Source: Candidatus Aenigmatarchaeota archaeon
GTDB lineage: Archaea; Aenigmatarchaeota; Aenigmatarchaeia; JACPZZ01
Direction: 5' to 3'
NCBI GenBank assembly: GCA_016202795.1
Contig: JACQNY010000085.1
Span: forward strand, 1 to 11,047
DNA: 11,047 nt
Shown piece after piece: positions 1 to 6,934 of the stretch (its first letter is position 1; each line of letters starts with the position of its first letter). The translations under genes and the position numbers were made by a program. Under the pieces are notes generated by a model. It saw nothing but the letters and a program-made list of their open reading frames with translations. It had not been told where the DNA came from and searched no databases.

Positions 1-1089
1 ATACCTGAAATACAGGCCGGTAAAGACGTTGTCGGGCAATCAAGTACAGGTTCCGGCAAGACAGCTGCTTTCGGCTTGCCTATATTGGAAAAGATAGAAC
101 ATGGTAAAGGCGCTCAGGCATTGATTTTAACGCCTACACGTGAGTTGTGCGTCCAGGTTACAGATGCATTACGCAGTTTTGGGAAATTTGTTAATGTGCA
201 TGTCGCCAGCGTTTTTGGCGGGGTTTCGATAGAGCCTCAAGTTACTGCGATCCGAACTGCGGAAATTGTTGTCGGGACACCCGGAAGAATACTTGATCAT
301 ATGGAACGCAGGACGATAAATTTCCAGAATGTAAGATTTTTGGTAATCGACGAAGCGGATAGAATGTTCGATATGGGATTCATAGAGGACGTTGAAAAAA
401 TAATCAGACAAACACCCAAAAACAGGCAGACAATGTTATTCAGCGCTACGATGCCGCCGGAGGTGAGACATATTGTTGAAAGGCATTTAATTTCACCAGT
501 AACTATCAAAGGCATTGTATATGTGGATACGAGTTTGCTCAGGCACGTTTACTATGACGTTAAACCGCACGATAAATTTTCTTTGCTCGTCCACTTGCTG
601 AAACAAAATGAGGAAGGCATCGCACTGGTTTTTTGCGCGACACGCAGAGAGGTCGATGCTGTTGCGTCGAATTTGAAAGAACAGGGGATCAACGCGCTGC
701 CAATACACGGCGGCATGGAGCAAAATAAACGATTAAGAGCTGTTGACGCGCTGAAAAGTGAAAAAATAACCGTGCTTGTTGCGACGGACGTCGCCGCGCG
801 CGGACTTGACATAAGAAACGTGTCGCATGTTTACAATTATGATGTCCCGAAATCTTCGTCGGATTATATTCACCGTGTCGGTCGCACTGCACGCGCAGGG
901 GGCGAAGGCGATGCTGTTACGTTATTATCGGAACGCGACCATGGAAGCTTTACCATGGTCCTGCGCGATCGAAGCTTGAAAATTTCGAAGGCTGAAAAAC
1001 CTGGCTTTGAGCGGGTACAATTCAAAAGGACGGAAAACAGAGATCGAGGCTTTCAGAACCGCCGTTTCAGCAGACGCCCGAGATATTAG
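1..1089 (+). CDS. DEAD-box ATP-dependent RNA helicase, 5' end cut by window
   Basis: This superfamily 2 RNA helicase unwinds RNA duplexes or remodels RNA-protein complexes using ATP. The reading frame is open from base 1, so the true start and the Q motif lie outside the window; the TTG at base 76 is internal. Numbering from base 1, visible motifs are Walker A SSTGSGKT (14-21), PTREL (45-49), TPGR (93-96), DEAD (117-120), SAT (148-150), ATDVAARGLD (261-270) and HRVGRTARAG (291-300). Both RecA-like domains are therefore complete apart from the extreme N-terminus. A short tail rich in Arg, Phe and Asn (about 335-362) follows and probably binds RNA non-specifically, as in many DeaD/RhlE/CshA-type helicases. 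The family call is secure; which subgroup it belongs to is not. Confidence 0.96.
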   Translation: MPEIQAGKDVVGQSSTGSGKTAAFGLPILEKIEHGKGAQALILTPTRELCVQVTDALRSFGKFVNVHVASVFGGVSIEPQVTAIRTAEIVVGTPGRILDHMERRTINFQNVRFLVIDEADRMFDMGFIEDVEKIIRQTPKNRQTMLFSATMPPEVRHIVERHLISPVTIKGIVYVDTSLLRHVYYDVKPHDKFSLLVHLLKQNEEGIALVFCATRREVDAVASNLKEQGINALPIHGGMEQNKRLRAVDALKSEKITVLVATDVAARGLDIRNVSHVYNYDVPKSSSDYIHRVGRTARAGGEGDAVTLLSERDHGSFTMVLRDRSLKISKAEKPGFERVQFKRTENRDRGFQNRRFSRRPRY

Positions 1090-1112
1090 ATAAAAAGCTC
1101 AGGATATTTGAT

Positions 1113-1331
1113 ATGGCAGAATTTGAAAGTGTCGGAAACGCGCTTATTGTTACTGGCGGATTGCTGCTATTTCTCGGACTGGTTATCATTGCAGGCGGCA
1201 AAATGCCTTTCGGCAACCTTCCGGGCGATATATCCATAGAAAAAGGCAATTTCAAATTCTATGCGCCGATAGCGACGTTTCTGATAATAAGCATCATATT
1301 AACCGTTTTGTTAAATCTCATACCAAGATAA
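1113..1331 (+). CDS. small two-helix membrane protein, DUF2905-like
   Basis: This 72-residue protein has two predicted membrane helices (about 8-28 and 50-70) joined by a short polar loop containing GNLPGDISIEKGNFKFY (34-50). The layout of helix, 'LPGDI.IE.GNF.FY' loop, helix matches my recollection of DUF2905, a widespread small membrane family of unknown function in bacteria and some archaea. The ATG follows the helicase stop by 23 bases. An A/T-rich element (ATATTAGATAAAA, 1083-1095) lies about 25 bases upstream and overlaps the helicase stop, so the gene may have its own leaderless promoter or be read through from the helicase. It converges with the minus-strand surface protein. The family call is good; no function is known. 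Confidence 0.85.
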   Translation: MAEFESVGNALIVTGGLLLFLGLVIIAGGKMPFGNLPGDISIEKGNFKFYAPIATFLIISIILTVLLNLIPR

Positions 1332-1356
1332 CCGATTGTCAAGTAGAATACGGGTT

Positions 1357-1914
1357 TTACAAAGAAGTCACGTTAAGAACGAACGGCCCGGCTATTCCCG
1401 ATGAACGGCCTGCTTCTTCCGCCTTTGCCCAGTAATTTATTATGCCTGTTGTCGTTACAGGGATGTCGTAGGTGCAGCTCAGTTCCGCGCCATCAGGCTT
1501 TGTGTTTCCCTGAACGCTGCAATAACGGCCTGTGCATTGCGCGTTCTTGCACACGCTGACTGTTACGAATTCGCTTTCTTTGTCAGCCACAGAAACTTTA
1601 AACGTCACTGTTTTGCCGGTTCTTACAGGATCCGGCGATTGTTTCGCTGAAACAATGTGGGGTGGCTGATTGCCCGCTGCCGTCGTCGTTGTGGTGGCTG
1701 CAATTGTCGTGGTCGTTGTTGCAGGCGTTAAAGTCGTTGTGGTTGCTTGAATTGTTGTAGTCGTCGCCGGTGTGGTGGTTGTCGTCGTAGTTGTCGTAAC
1801 CGGTGCCTCGGTAACGTTTCCGGCCAATAAAACGTAAATGACTAGGAGAATTCCAACGCCGATCATGTACAGACTCGGGTGTTTACCGGTTTTCTTTGTG
1901 AAGTCATAACCCAT
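1357..1914 (-). CDS. membrane-anchored surface protein with Thr-rich stalk and Ig-like domain
   Basis: I do not recognise a named family. The 185-residue protein has a short basic N-terminus, one hydrophobic segment (about 15-32) acting as signal anchor, a low-complexity stalk made almost wholly of Thr with some Ala and Pro (about 39-78), and a C-terminal domain of about 100 residues. That domain begins with 'QPPHIVSAKQSPDPV', contains alternating beta-type segments and four cysteines (122, 127, 132, 147), and resembles Ig-like or cadherin-like extracellular domains. The stalk is a plausible O-glycosylation region, and the cysteines could form disulfides outside the cell. The frame also opens at a GTG at 1932, but a TATA-like box (read on the minus strand, CTTAAAATAG, 1937-1946) lies about 28 bases before the ATG at 1914, which supports the shorter, leaderless start. 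Confidence 0.72.
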   Translation of the reverse strand: MGYDFTKKTGKHPSLYMIGVGILLVIYVLLAGNVTEAPVTTTTTTTTTPATTTTIQATTTTLTPATTTTTIAATTTTTAAGNQPPHIVSAKQSPDPVRTGKTVTFKVSVADKESEFVTVSVCKNAQCTGRYCSVQGNTKPDGAELSCTYDIPVTTTGIINYWAKAEEAGRSSGIAGPFVLNVTSL

Positions 1915-1936
1915 AATATAATATTCTGGCACCCTT

Positions 1937-1946
1937 CTATTTTAAG
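1937..1946 (-). promoter_or_regulatory. TATA-like box of the surface-protein gene
   Basis: Read on the minus strand this is CTTAAAATAG. It is centred about 28 bases before the ATG at 1914, the spacing expected for a leaderless archaeal transcript, and too close (about 10 bases) to the alternative GTG at 1932. It therefore decides the start. Confidence 0.5.
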
Positions 1947-1981
1947 CTGAATTTTTATGGGAAACCCCTGACAGAAAAGGC

Positions 1982-1990
1982 TGTAAATAC
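1982..1990 (+). promoter_or_regulatory. weak TATA-like box of the DinB-type polymerase gene
   Basis: The element TGTAAATAC is centred about 23 bases before the ATG at 2009 and sits inside a short inverted repeat (CTGT-N4-ACAG, 1981-1992). Spacing suits a leaderless transcript. The match is weaker than the TTTAAA boxes elsewhere in the window. Confidence 0.4.
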
Positions 1991-2008
1991 AGACGTTTAA
2001 CTAAAATC

Positions 2009-3076
2009 ATGGAACGCATAATAATGCACGTTGATTTAGACGCTTTCTTTCCTTCCTGTGAGCAGAGAGAAAATTCAACGCTAAAGGGTAAACCCGTCAT
2101 TGTAGGAGCAGACCCAAAGCAAGGAAACGGGCGGGGTGTAGTTAGCAGCGCTTCTTACGAGGCGCGTAAATTCGGGATAAAATCCGCCATGCCGATTTCA
2201 CGCGCTTTCCGCCTCTGCCCGGACGGGATTTATTTGAGGCCTAATTTCTCGCTTTATGAAAATGTTTCGGGGAAAGTCATGGAAATATTGAAAAAATACG
2301 CTGACAAATTCCAACAAGTTGGAATTGACGAGGCTTTTCTGGACGTGTCGTCTGCAGGAAGCTATAAAAAGGCGGAAAAAATTGCCCGTAAACTGAAGGA
2401 TGAAATAAAAGAAACAGAAAACGTTACGGCGTCCGTCGGGATCGCACCGAACAAGATGGTTGCCAAGATAGCGTCTGACGAAAATAAACCGGACGGCGTT
2501 ACGGTTGTTAAACCGGAGGGCGTCAAGGATTTCATTTACCCCAAAAGCGTGAGAAAGCTCTGGGGAATAGGACCGAAAACTGAAATGGTATTGAATGGGA
2601 TAGGAATAAAAACAATCAGGGATCTTGCCGACGCCGATAACAAAAAGCTTAAGGAAAAGCTCGGCAACATGGCTGAATATTTCCAGTTTATGGCGCATGG
2701 CATAGACGAAAGCCCTGTAGAAGAATCGTATGCGATTAAATCGTTCAACCGCGAGCATACGTTTGAAGAGGACACCAATAAGCGCGAAGACATTTTATCC
2801 ACTATACAAATACTTGCGCATGATTTGCACGATCAGTTGAAACTGGAAAAAGCAGCTTTCAAGACTGTAACGCTTAAGATAAGGTTTTCCAATTTTGAAA
2901 CCTATACGCGGGCAAAAAGCCTTATTGCAAATACGGACGATGAGAGGATGATAACCGACAGCGCAAATACGCTGACAGAGGAGTTTCTGAAAACCGGCCG
3001 TAAAATACGACTGGTCGGCGTGCGGGTTTCGAACCTAAAGTTCGATGACAAGCAGAAGAAATTATCGGATATTTAA
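2009..3076 (+). CDS. dinB: Y-family DNA polymerase IV (DinB type), lesion bypass
   Basis: This translesion polymerase copies past damaged template bases with low fidelity. The 355-residue length is normal for DinB/Dpo4. The N-terminal HVDLDAFFPSCEQ carries catalytic Asp9 and the aromatic steric-gate position (Phe13). VGIDEAFLDVS supplies the catalytic pair Asp107-Glu108, and SVGIAPNKMVAKIAS (142-156) is the conserved palm/finger motif. A helix-hairpin-helix-like stretch KLWGIGPKTE follows at about 183-192, then the little-finger domain. The protein ends QKKLSDI (349-355), which resembles a PCNA-binding box but lacks the two closing aromatic residues. The ATG is the first in frame and lies at leaderless distance from a weak TATA-like box. 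It is divergent from the surface-protein gene, with about 94 bases between the two starts. Confidence 0.96.
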   Translation: MERIIMHVDLDAFFPSCEQRENSTLKGKPVIVGADPKQGNGRGVVSSASYEARKFGIKSAMPISRAFRLCPDGIYLRPNFSLYENVSGKVMEILKKYADKFQQVGIDEAFLDVSSAGSYKKAEKIARKLKDEIKETENVTASVGIAPNKMVAKIASDENKPDGVTVVKPEGVKDFIYPKSVRKLWGIGPKTEMVLNGIGIKTIRDLADADNKKLKEKLGNMAEYFQFMAHGIDESPVEESYAIKSFNREHTFEEDTNKREDILSTIQILAHDLHDQLKLEKAAFKTVTLKIRFSNFETYTRAKSLIANTDDERMITDSANTLTEEFLKTGRKIRLVGVRVSNLKFDDKQKKLSDI

Positions 3077-3085
3077 AAAATATTA

Positions 3086-3094
3086 GTTTATATG
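3086..3094 (+). promoter_or_regulatory. TATA box of the first metabolic operon
   Basis: GTTTATATG is centred about 27 bases before the ATG at 3117, and no ribosome site precedes that ATG. This is the only clear promoter seen for the ThiG-like/dehydrogenase/aminotransferase operon. Confidence 0.6.
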
Positions 3095-3116
3095 TTTTGG
3101 TAGGATAACAATTTAC

Positions 3117-3905
3117 ATGAGTATATCTGGCACAGTGCAAAAAGATAATTATTCTGTGGCGGGGAGAATATACAGTTCCAGGCTCTTTCATTGTTTCGGT
3201 AATCCTGACATCAAACTAACCGTGTCCACAGTTAAGAGTTTATTGGAAAATTCTTGCACGCAGTTCCTTACTTTGAATACTCACAATATATCTACAAACA
3301 ATGGCATGGATTCTGCGGTGATCGGGTATACGAACATAAATTTACACGATATCTCAAAAGTTGTCGATATCTCAAAATACACTATACTGGTTAATATCAA
3401 TTTGGCAAAAACCTCGAAAGAAGCGGTCGAAAGAAGTGTCGTATCTTCTGAACTTATTGGGAGCAAGATAATAAAGTTGGAAGTGCTTAACAAAGAACAC
3501 ACTATACCTCTGAATGAAGAGGTGAAAGAAGCGGCCAAATCTTTATTGAAGAGGGGGTATGAAATAATGCCATTGATAAATCCTGACCTGAATGATGCTT
3601 TGAAACTCCAAAATATGGGTTGTTCTCTGATACGAATTCTTGGCAGTCCCATAGGTTCTATGAAAGGTATCGAGAATGAAAAATCGCTGGAAGAAATCTT
3701 TCAGCAATTAAAAATTCCTGTTATCCTAGATGGAGGCGTGGGTTGTCCGCAAGATGCGTATAATGCCATGAAACTTGGCGCTACCGGCGTTCTAGTTAAT
3801 AAGGCACTGTTCGCATCCAGCGATCCGGTTCAGATGATAATAAAAATGAAGAAAGCTATCATAGAAGGAAGACTGGATTATATCCATGGTGGTCGTCATG
3901 TCTAA
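3117..3905 (+). CDS. ThiG-like (thiazole synthase family) TIM-barrel enzyme
   Basis: Classical ThiG forms the thiazole ring of thiamine from deoxyxylulose phosphate, dehydroglycine and the sulfur carried by ThiS. The C-terminal two thirds of this 262-residue protein match ThiG closely: IIKLEVL (118-124), GSPIGS (176-181), PVILDGGVG (201-209) and DPVQMIIKMKKAIIEGR (236-252). By comparison with Bacillus ThiG, the imine-forming Lys is Lys120, and the supporting acidic residues are Glu122 and Asp205, so the active site looks intact. The N-terminal third (1-100) is much less conserved, and the usual 'LLPNTAGA' segment reads 'ILVNINLA' here. No ThiS, ThiF, ThiH or ThiO gene is present in the window, and archaea usually build the thiazole with Thi4. 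It is first in an operon, with its stop overlapping the next start. A thiosugar or other sulfur-insertion role, as in the ThiG homologue BexX, is possible but inferred. Confidence 0.82.
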   Translation: MSISGTVQKDNYSVAGRIYSSRLFHCFGNPDIKLTVSTVKSLLENSCTQFLTLNTHNISTNNGMDSAVIGYTNINLHDISKVVDISKYTILVNINLAKTSKEAVERSVVSSELIGSKIIKLEVLNKEHTIPLNEEVKEAAKSLLKRGYEIMPLINPDLNDALKLQNMGCSLIRILGSPIGSMKGIENEKSLEEIFQQLKIPVILDGGVGCPQDAYNAMKLGATGVLVNKALFASSDPVQMIIKMKKAIIEGRLDYIHGGRHV

Positions 3906-4998
3906 AGCAGCAGTACTGACAAGCCCAAAGAGGATGGAAATAAAGGATTTTCCCTATCCGAAATTAGACACAGGAATGTTGCTGAAGGTAGATAGTGCCG
4001 GAGTGTGTGGAACCGATGTTCATATTTACAACGGAAAAGTTCCTAATCTGCCATATCCTATCATTCAAGGGCACGAAATATGCGGCACCGTAGAACAACT
4101 TCCCGAGAACAATGGTATAATTTGCAGCGAAAAGCTTAACGTGGGGGATAGAGTCGTACTTGTTCCGGGAATATCTTGCAACAATTGTGAATACTGTAGA
4201 AGCTTTCCGCACATGGAAAATTACTGTAAGAACAGGACTGTGTGCGGAATAAATATGTCCTCGTCGAAACCTCCTCATCTTTTCGGTGGTTTTTCTGAAT
4301 TTCTATACGCATATCCTAGATTTTGGGCATATAAAATCCCTAGAAACATTTCACCAGACACAGCGGTCTTAATAGAAACGCTTTCTGTAGCTATGCGTGC
4401 TGTTGAGCGAGGGTTTTATCCCAATTCTCAGTATTCCATGGGTTTTGGAATAGGAGCAAATATGATTGTCCAAGGTGCTGGTCCCATTGGAATATTGGCC
4501 GCATTGTCAGGTAAGGTGGCGGGGGCAAATGTAATAATCGTTGATGAATTGGAGCACAGGTTAAAAATCGCGAAACAGGTGGGTATAAAGAATGCCGTTA
4601 ATGTAAAACAGATGAAACCGCATGAAAGAATAGCCGCTGTGAAAGAGCTCACTGAGGAACAAGGCGCCGATCTGATCGTCGAATGCACGGGAGAACTATC
4701 TGCCGTAAACGAAGGAATAGATATGCTCCGCAGAGGGGGAAGATACGTGGAGATGGGGCATTTTGCCGATGTAGGATCTTCCACAATAAAGCCCTATTCG
4801 ATTTGCAGGAACGATATAGAAATTATAGGAAGCGTCATTGCCCCTCCGTCTCAATTCAAAAAGGCATTATATGTAATGAAAAATTATGACTTTCCTTTCG
4901 ATAAGCTAATAACTCACAGATTTGGCCTGGAACAGGCGCAAGAGGCCGTTGAAAATGCTGAAAAAAGAAACGGCATGAAAACTATAATAAAACCGTGA
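3898..4998 (+). CDS. zinc-dependent medium-chain dehydrogenase
   Basis: This is an MDR-family NAD(P)-dependent alcohol/polyol dehydrogenase of about 366 residues, the normal length. I use the ATG at 3898 (MSKAAVL) rather than the in-frame ATG at 3886, because GGTGG at 3888-3892 is a good ribosome site 5 bases upstream and MDR proteins usually begin this way. Numbering from 3898, catalytic zinc ligands are Cys37 (CGTD) and His59-Glu60 (GHE), with Glu160 in LIETLSVA as a further likely ligand. Cys94, Cys97, Cys100 and Cys110 form the structural zinc site; the last spacing is slightly longer than usual. GAGPIG (193-198) is the NAD(P)-binding Rossmann loop. The start overlaps the ThiG-like stop (3903-3905), so the two are co-transcribed. 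The substrate is unknown; relatives include threonine, sorbitol and phosphonate-pathway alcohol dehydrogenases. Confidence 0.9.
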   Translation: MSKAAVLTSPKRMEIKDFPYPKLDTGMLLKVDSAGVCGTDVHIYNGKVPNLPYPIIQGHEICGTVEQLPENNGIICSEKLNVGDRVVLVPGISCNNCEYCRSFPHMENYCKNRTVCGINMSSSKPPHLFGGFSEFLYAYPRFWAYKIPRNISPDTAVLIETLSVAMRAVERGFYPNSQYSMGFGIGANMIVQGAGPIGILAALSGKVAGANVIIVDELEHRLKIAKQVGIKNAVNVKQMKPHERIAAVKELTEEQGADLIVECTGELSAVNEGIDMLRRGGRYVEMGHFADVGSSTIKPYSICRNDIEIIGSVIAPPSQFKKALYVMKNYDFPFDKLITHRFGLEQAQEAVENAEKRNGMKTIIKP

Positions 4999-5002
4999 TA
5001 AT

Positions 5003-6151
5003 ATGCCTAAAGACAAATTAAAATCTATAAAGTTTTCCGTTATAGCACAAATAAATGAAATCGCCAATAGTATGGGGTCAGATTTGATAAGACTGGAAAT
5101 GGGAGATGTGGACTTTACCACACCGGATCCCATTTCCAAGGAGGCTTTCAATGCCGCAAAACAAAACTTTACCCACTATACACCATTTAATGGTTTTCCC
5201 GTTCTCAGGGAGGCGATAGCAGAAAAACTTGAAAATGAAAACAACATAACAATCGATAAAAACAATGTGCTCGTAACTACAGGGGCGTCGTCTGCTGTTT
5301 TTATTGCTTTTTATGGCCTATCGAACGACAACGACGAAGCGATTATTCATGAACCATTCTGGTCCAATTTCCAAGGAATGGCCACATTGGCAGGTGTTAA
5401 ATTGAAGCCTGTTGCCACAGAAGAAAAAAACGGTTTCAAAATAGATTTGAACGCATTGGAAAACTCAATAACAAAAGACACAAAAATGTTGATTCTTAAC
5501 AGCCCGAATAATCCTACCGGAGCGGTTTTCGGGAAAAAACTTTTGGAGCAGACAGCCGAGGTAGCCGAAAAGCATGGGCTTATAATAATTTCTGACGAGG
5601 AATACGAAAAATTTATTTACGACGGTAAGAAACATTTCAGCATAGGTTCTATTTATGATGATACTGTGACAGTTCAATCCTTTTCCAAAACTTATGCCAT
5701 GTGCGGTTGGAGAGTAGGATATATGTGCGCCAAAAAGGAGATAATAGACGAAATGGCTAAAGTAAACTTATTTACGAATATTTGCTGCTCTTCTATAAGC
5801 CAGCGAGTTGCTCTAAAAGCTATGAAAAGTGATCAGAATTTCACAAAAAATATGGTCAAAGAGTTCGAAACACGAAGGGATTTATTTGTGAAAAAACTGA
5901 ACAAAATAGACGGAATTCGCTGCGCATACCCGGAAGGAAGTTTGTATGTGTGGCCCAACGTTTCCGGTTTAAATTCAAACTCTTTTAACGTTTCCAAATT
6001 CCTGATAGAAAAGGCCAAAGTGAGCGTTGTGCCTGGAAATGCCTTTGGTGATAGCGGCGAAGGGTATCTCAGGATTTCTCTGGGCGCCTCCCGTGAAAAA
6101 TTGGAAGAAGCCGCATCAAGAATGAAAGACGCACTCGAAACTTTTAAGTAA
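5003..6151 (+). CDS. class I/II PLP-dependent aminotransferase
   Basis: This fold-type I aminotransferase (382 residues, full length) resembles the AspB/AspC-like group widespread in archaea. The PLP lysine is Lys229 in SFSKTYAMCGWRVGY; NSPNNPTGAV (166-175) contains the conserved Asn-Pro-Thr-Gly, with Asn170 next to the cofactor. Asp198 and Tyr201 in SDEEY contact the pyridine ring. Arg357 in YLRISLG should bind the substrate carboxylate, which argues for an amino acid or 2-oxo acid as at least one substrate. The gene starts 4 bases after the dehydrogenase stop, with GTGAT (4995-4999) as ribosome site. Pairing with a dehydrogenase suggests that an alcohol is oxidised to a carbonyl and then aminated, but this is inference. 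It converges with the nucleotidyltransferase, with 31 bases between. Confidence 0.93.
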   Translation: MPKDKLKSIKFSVIAQINEIANSMGSDLIRLEMGDVDFTTPDPISKEAFNAAKQNFTHYTPFNGFPVLREAIAEKLENENNITIDKNNVLVTTGASSAVFIAFYGLSNDNDEAIIHEPFWSNFQGMATLAGVKLKPVATEEKNGFKIDLNALENSITKDTKMLILNSPNNPTGAVFGKKLLEQTAEVAEKHGLIIISDEEYEKFIYDGKKHFSIGSIYDDTVTVQSFSKTYAMCGWRVGYMCAKKEIIDEMAKVNLFTNICCSSISQRVALKAMKSDQNFTKNMVKEFETRRDLFVKKLNKIDGIRCAYPEGSLYVWPNVSGLNSNSFNVSKFLIEKAKVSVVPGNAFGDSGEGYLRISLGASREKLEEAASRMKDALETFK

Positions 6152-6182
6152 TCCACAAGGAGAATAATCTTGTTTATTGTGA

Positions 6183-6878
6183 TTACGAATCTAAGTCTCT
6201 CTTGTAAGTGAAATGCCTGTAAAAATCTTCGACCATGCCGACCTTAACCCGTTTACCGCTATTTGCTAAGCCTACTATTGAGTCTATTAATTTTCTTTCT
6301 TTTCTAGATGGATCAATTTCTGTAACCGGTATTACAGGAAATATAGATTGGTCTAAAACATAAATACCGGCATCAAATAGGCCTGGACCTTTTGGAGCCT
6401 GCCCGTCAACGCGTGTTAATTCCATTGTCCCGCTTACAACAATGTTTATCCCTTCGCTTGCATCATTAACTCTATATACCCCCAATAAAACGGGGGAAGA
6501 TGACATAATCTTTGCCAGACTCTCTTCTCCGATTATTACGTCTCCACTGGTTACTAAAAATTTATTATCGCTTCCAATAAAATCCCTGCTCAAATATACA
6601 TTATCGGCTGTGCCGTTTTGGTTTCCATGGATAAATGTATGCCTCGGATCGTTATCAAGAGCTTCTTTATATAAATATTCAGAAGCGGGATCGATTATTA
6701 TGCCATATTCTGTTATTCTGTCGTGAATGCTAATTGAGGAAGAAGCTCTATTCAGTTGTCTGATTTTATGCCCCAGTATAGACTGTCCCAGATACGACCT
6801 TAGAGGTTTTGGTACATAGTCAGCAAAACCCTCGTTAATTCTACTGCCCCGGCCGGCGCACAGGATTAAACACTTCAT
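6183..6878 (-). CDS. stand-alone nucleotidyltransferase (sugar-/alcohol-phosphate NTP transferase)
   Basis: This 231-residue protein has the GlmU/RmlA/LicC-type nucleotidyltransferase fold, which activates a phosphorylated sugar or alcohol with an NTP. LCAGRGSRI (6-14) is the nucleotide-binding loop and Lys24 in PKPL the second conserved basic residue. NQNGTADNVY (86-95) matches the usual 'GTADA' segment, Asp113 in TSGD is the expected metal ligand, and FDAGIYVLD (168-176) matches the 'NaGiYvf' strand. There is no left-handed beta-helix domain, so it is the minimal catalytic unit, the size of LicC, PntC or short RmlA-like enzymes. It lies on the opposite strand between the two plus-strand operons and shares its upstream region with the GHMP gene. 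The acceptor and the nucleotide cannot be told from sequence. Confidence 0.85.
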   Translation of the reverse strand: MKCLILCAGRGSRINEGFADYVPKPLRSYLGQSILGHKIRQLNRASSSISIHDRITEYGIIIDPASEYLYKEALDNDPRHTFIHGNQNGTADNVYLSRDFIGSDNKFLVTSGDVIIGEESLAKIMSSSPVLLGVYRVNDASEGINIVVSGTMELTRVDGQAPKGPGLFDAGIYVLDQSIFPVIPVTEIDPSRKERKLIDSIVGLANSGKRVKVGMVEDFYRHFTYKRDLDS

Positions 6879-6902
6879 AATAATCTTAGTCCTATCGATG
6901 AA

Positions 6903-6911
6903 GATTTAAAG
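6903..6911. promoter_or_regulatory. shared bidirectional TATA box (TTTAAA)
   Basis: The 56-base gap between two divergent genes contains one clear TATA element, the self-complementary TTTAAA at 6905-6910. Its centre is about 27 bases before the plus-strand ATG at 6935 and about 29 bases before the minus-strand ATG at 6878. Both distances are right for leaderless archaeal transcripts, so one box may drive both genes. Neither ATG has a clear ribosome site. Confidence 0.65.
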
Positions 6912-6934
6912 AGTTAAAGTTTATCGGTATTCAT

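Noticed and set aside
76..1089. TTG at 76 as the start of the helicase gene
   Set aside because: The same frame is open to base 1 and encodes the Walker A motif before that point, so the gene simply enters from outside the window.
1680..1800. DNA tandem repeat or satellite
   Set aside because: The periodic GTT/GTC/GTG pattern is the complement of Thr codons in a coding frame with mixed codon use, so it is better explained as a protein stalk.
2198..2758. 186-residue open frame antisense to the DinB-type polymerase
   Set aside because: It lies wholly opposite a secure gene, has no promoter or recognisable domain, and is rich in Phe, Arg and His, as expected from a shadow frame.
3886..3897. 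Upstream ATG (MVVV extension) for the zinc dehydrogenase
   Set aside because: The GGTGG ribosome site lies 5 bases before the ATG at 3898 and would be inside the coding region if 3886 were used; family members start at the shorter position.
6152..6182. Shared terminator hairpin between the convergent aminotransferase and nucleotidyltransferase genes
   Set aside because: A short ACAAG/CTTGT pairing is visible, but it is only five pairs with a long loop and no clear T-run on either strand.
6442..6726. 94-residue plus-strand frame inside the nucleotidyltransferase
   Set aside because: It is antisense to a gene with clear family motifs and shows no motifs of its own.
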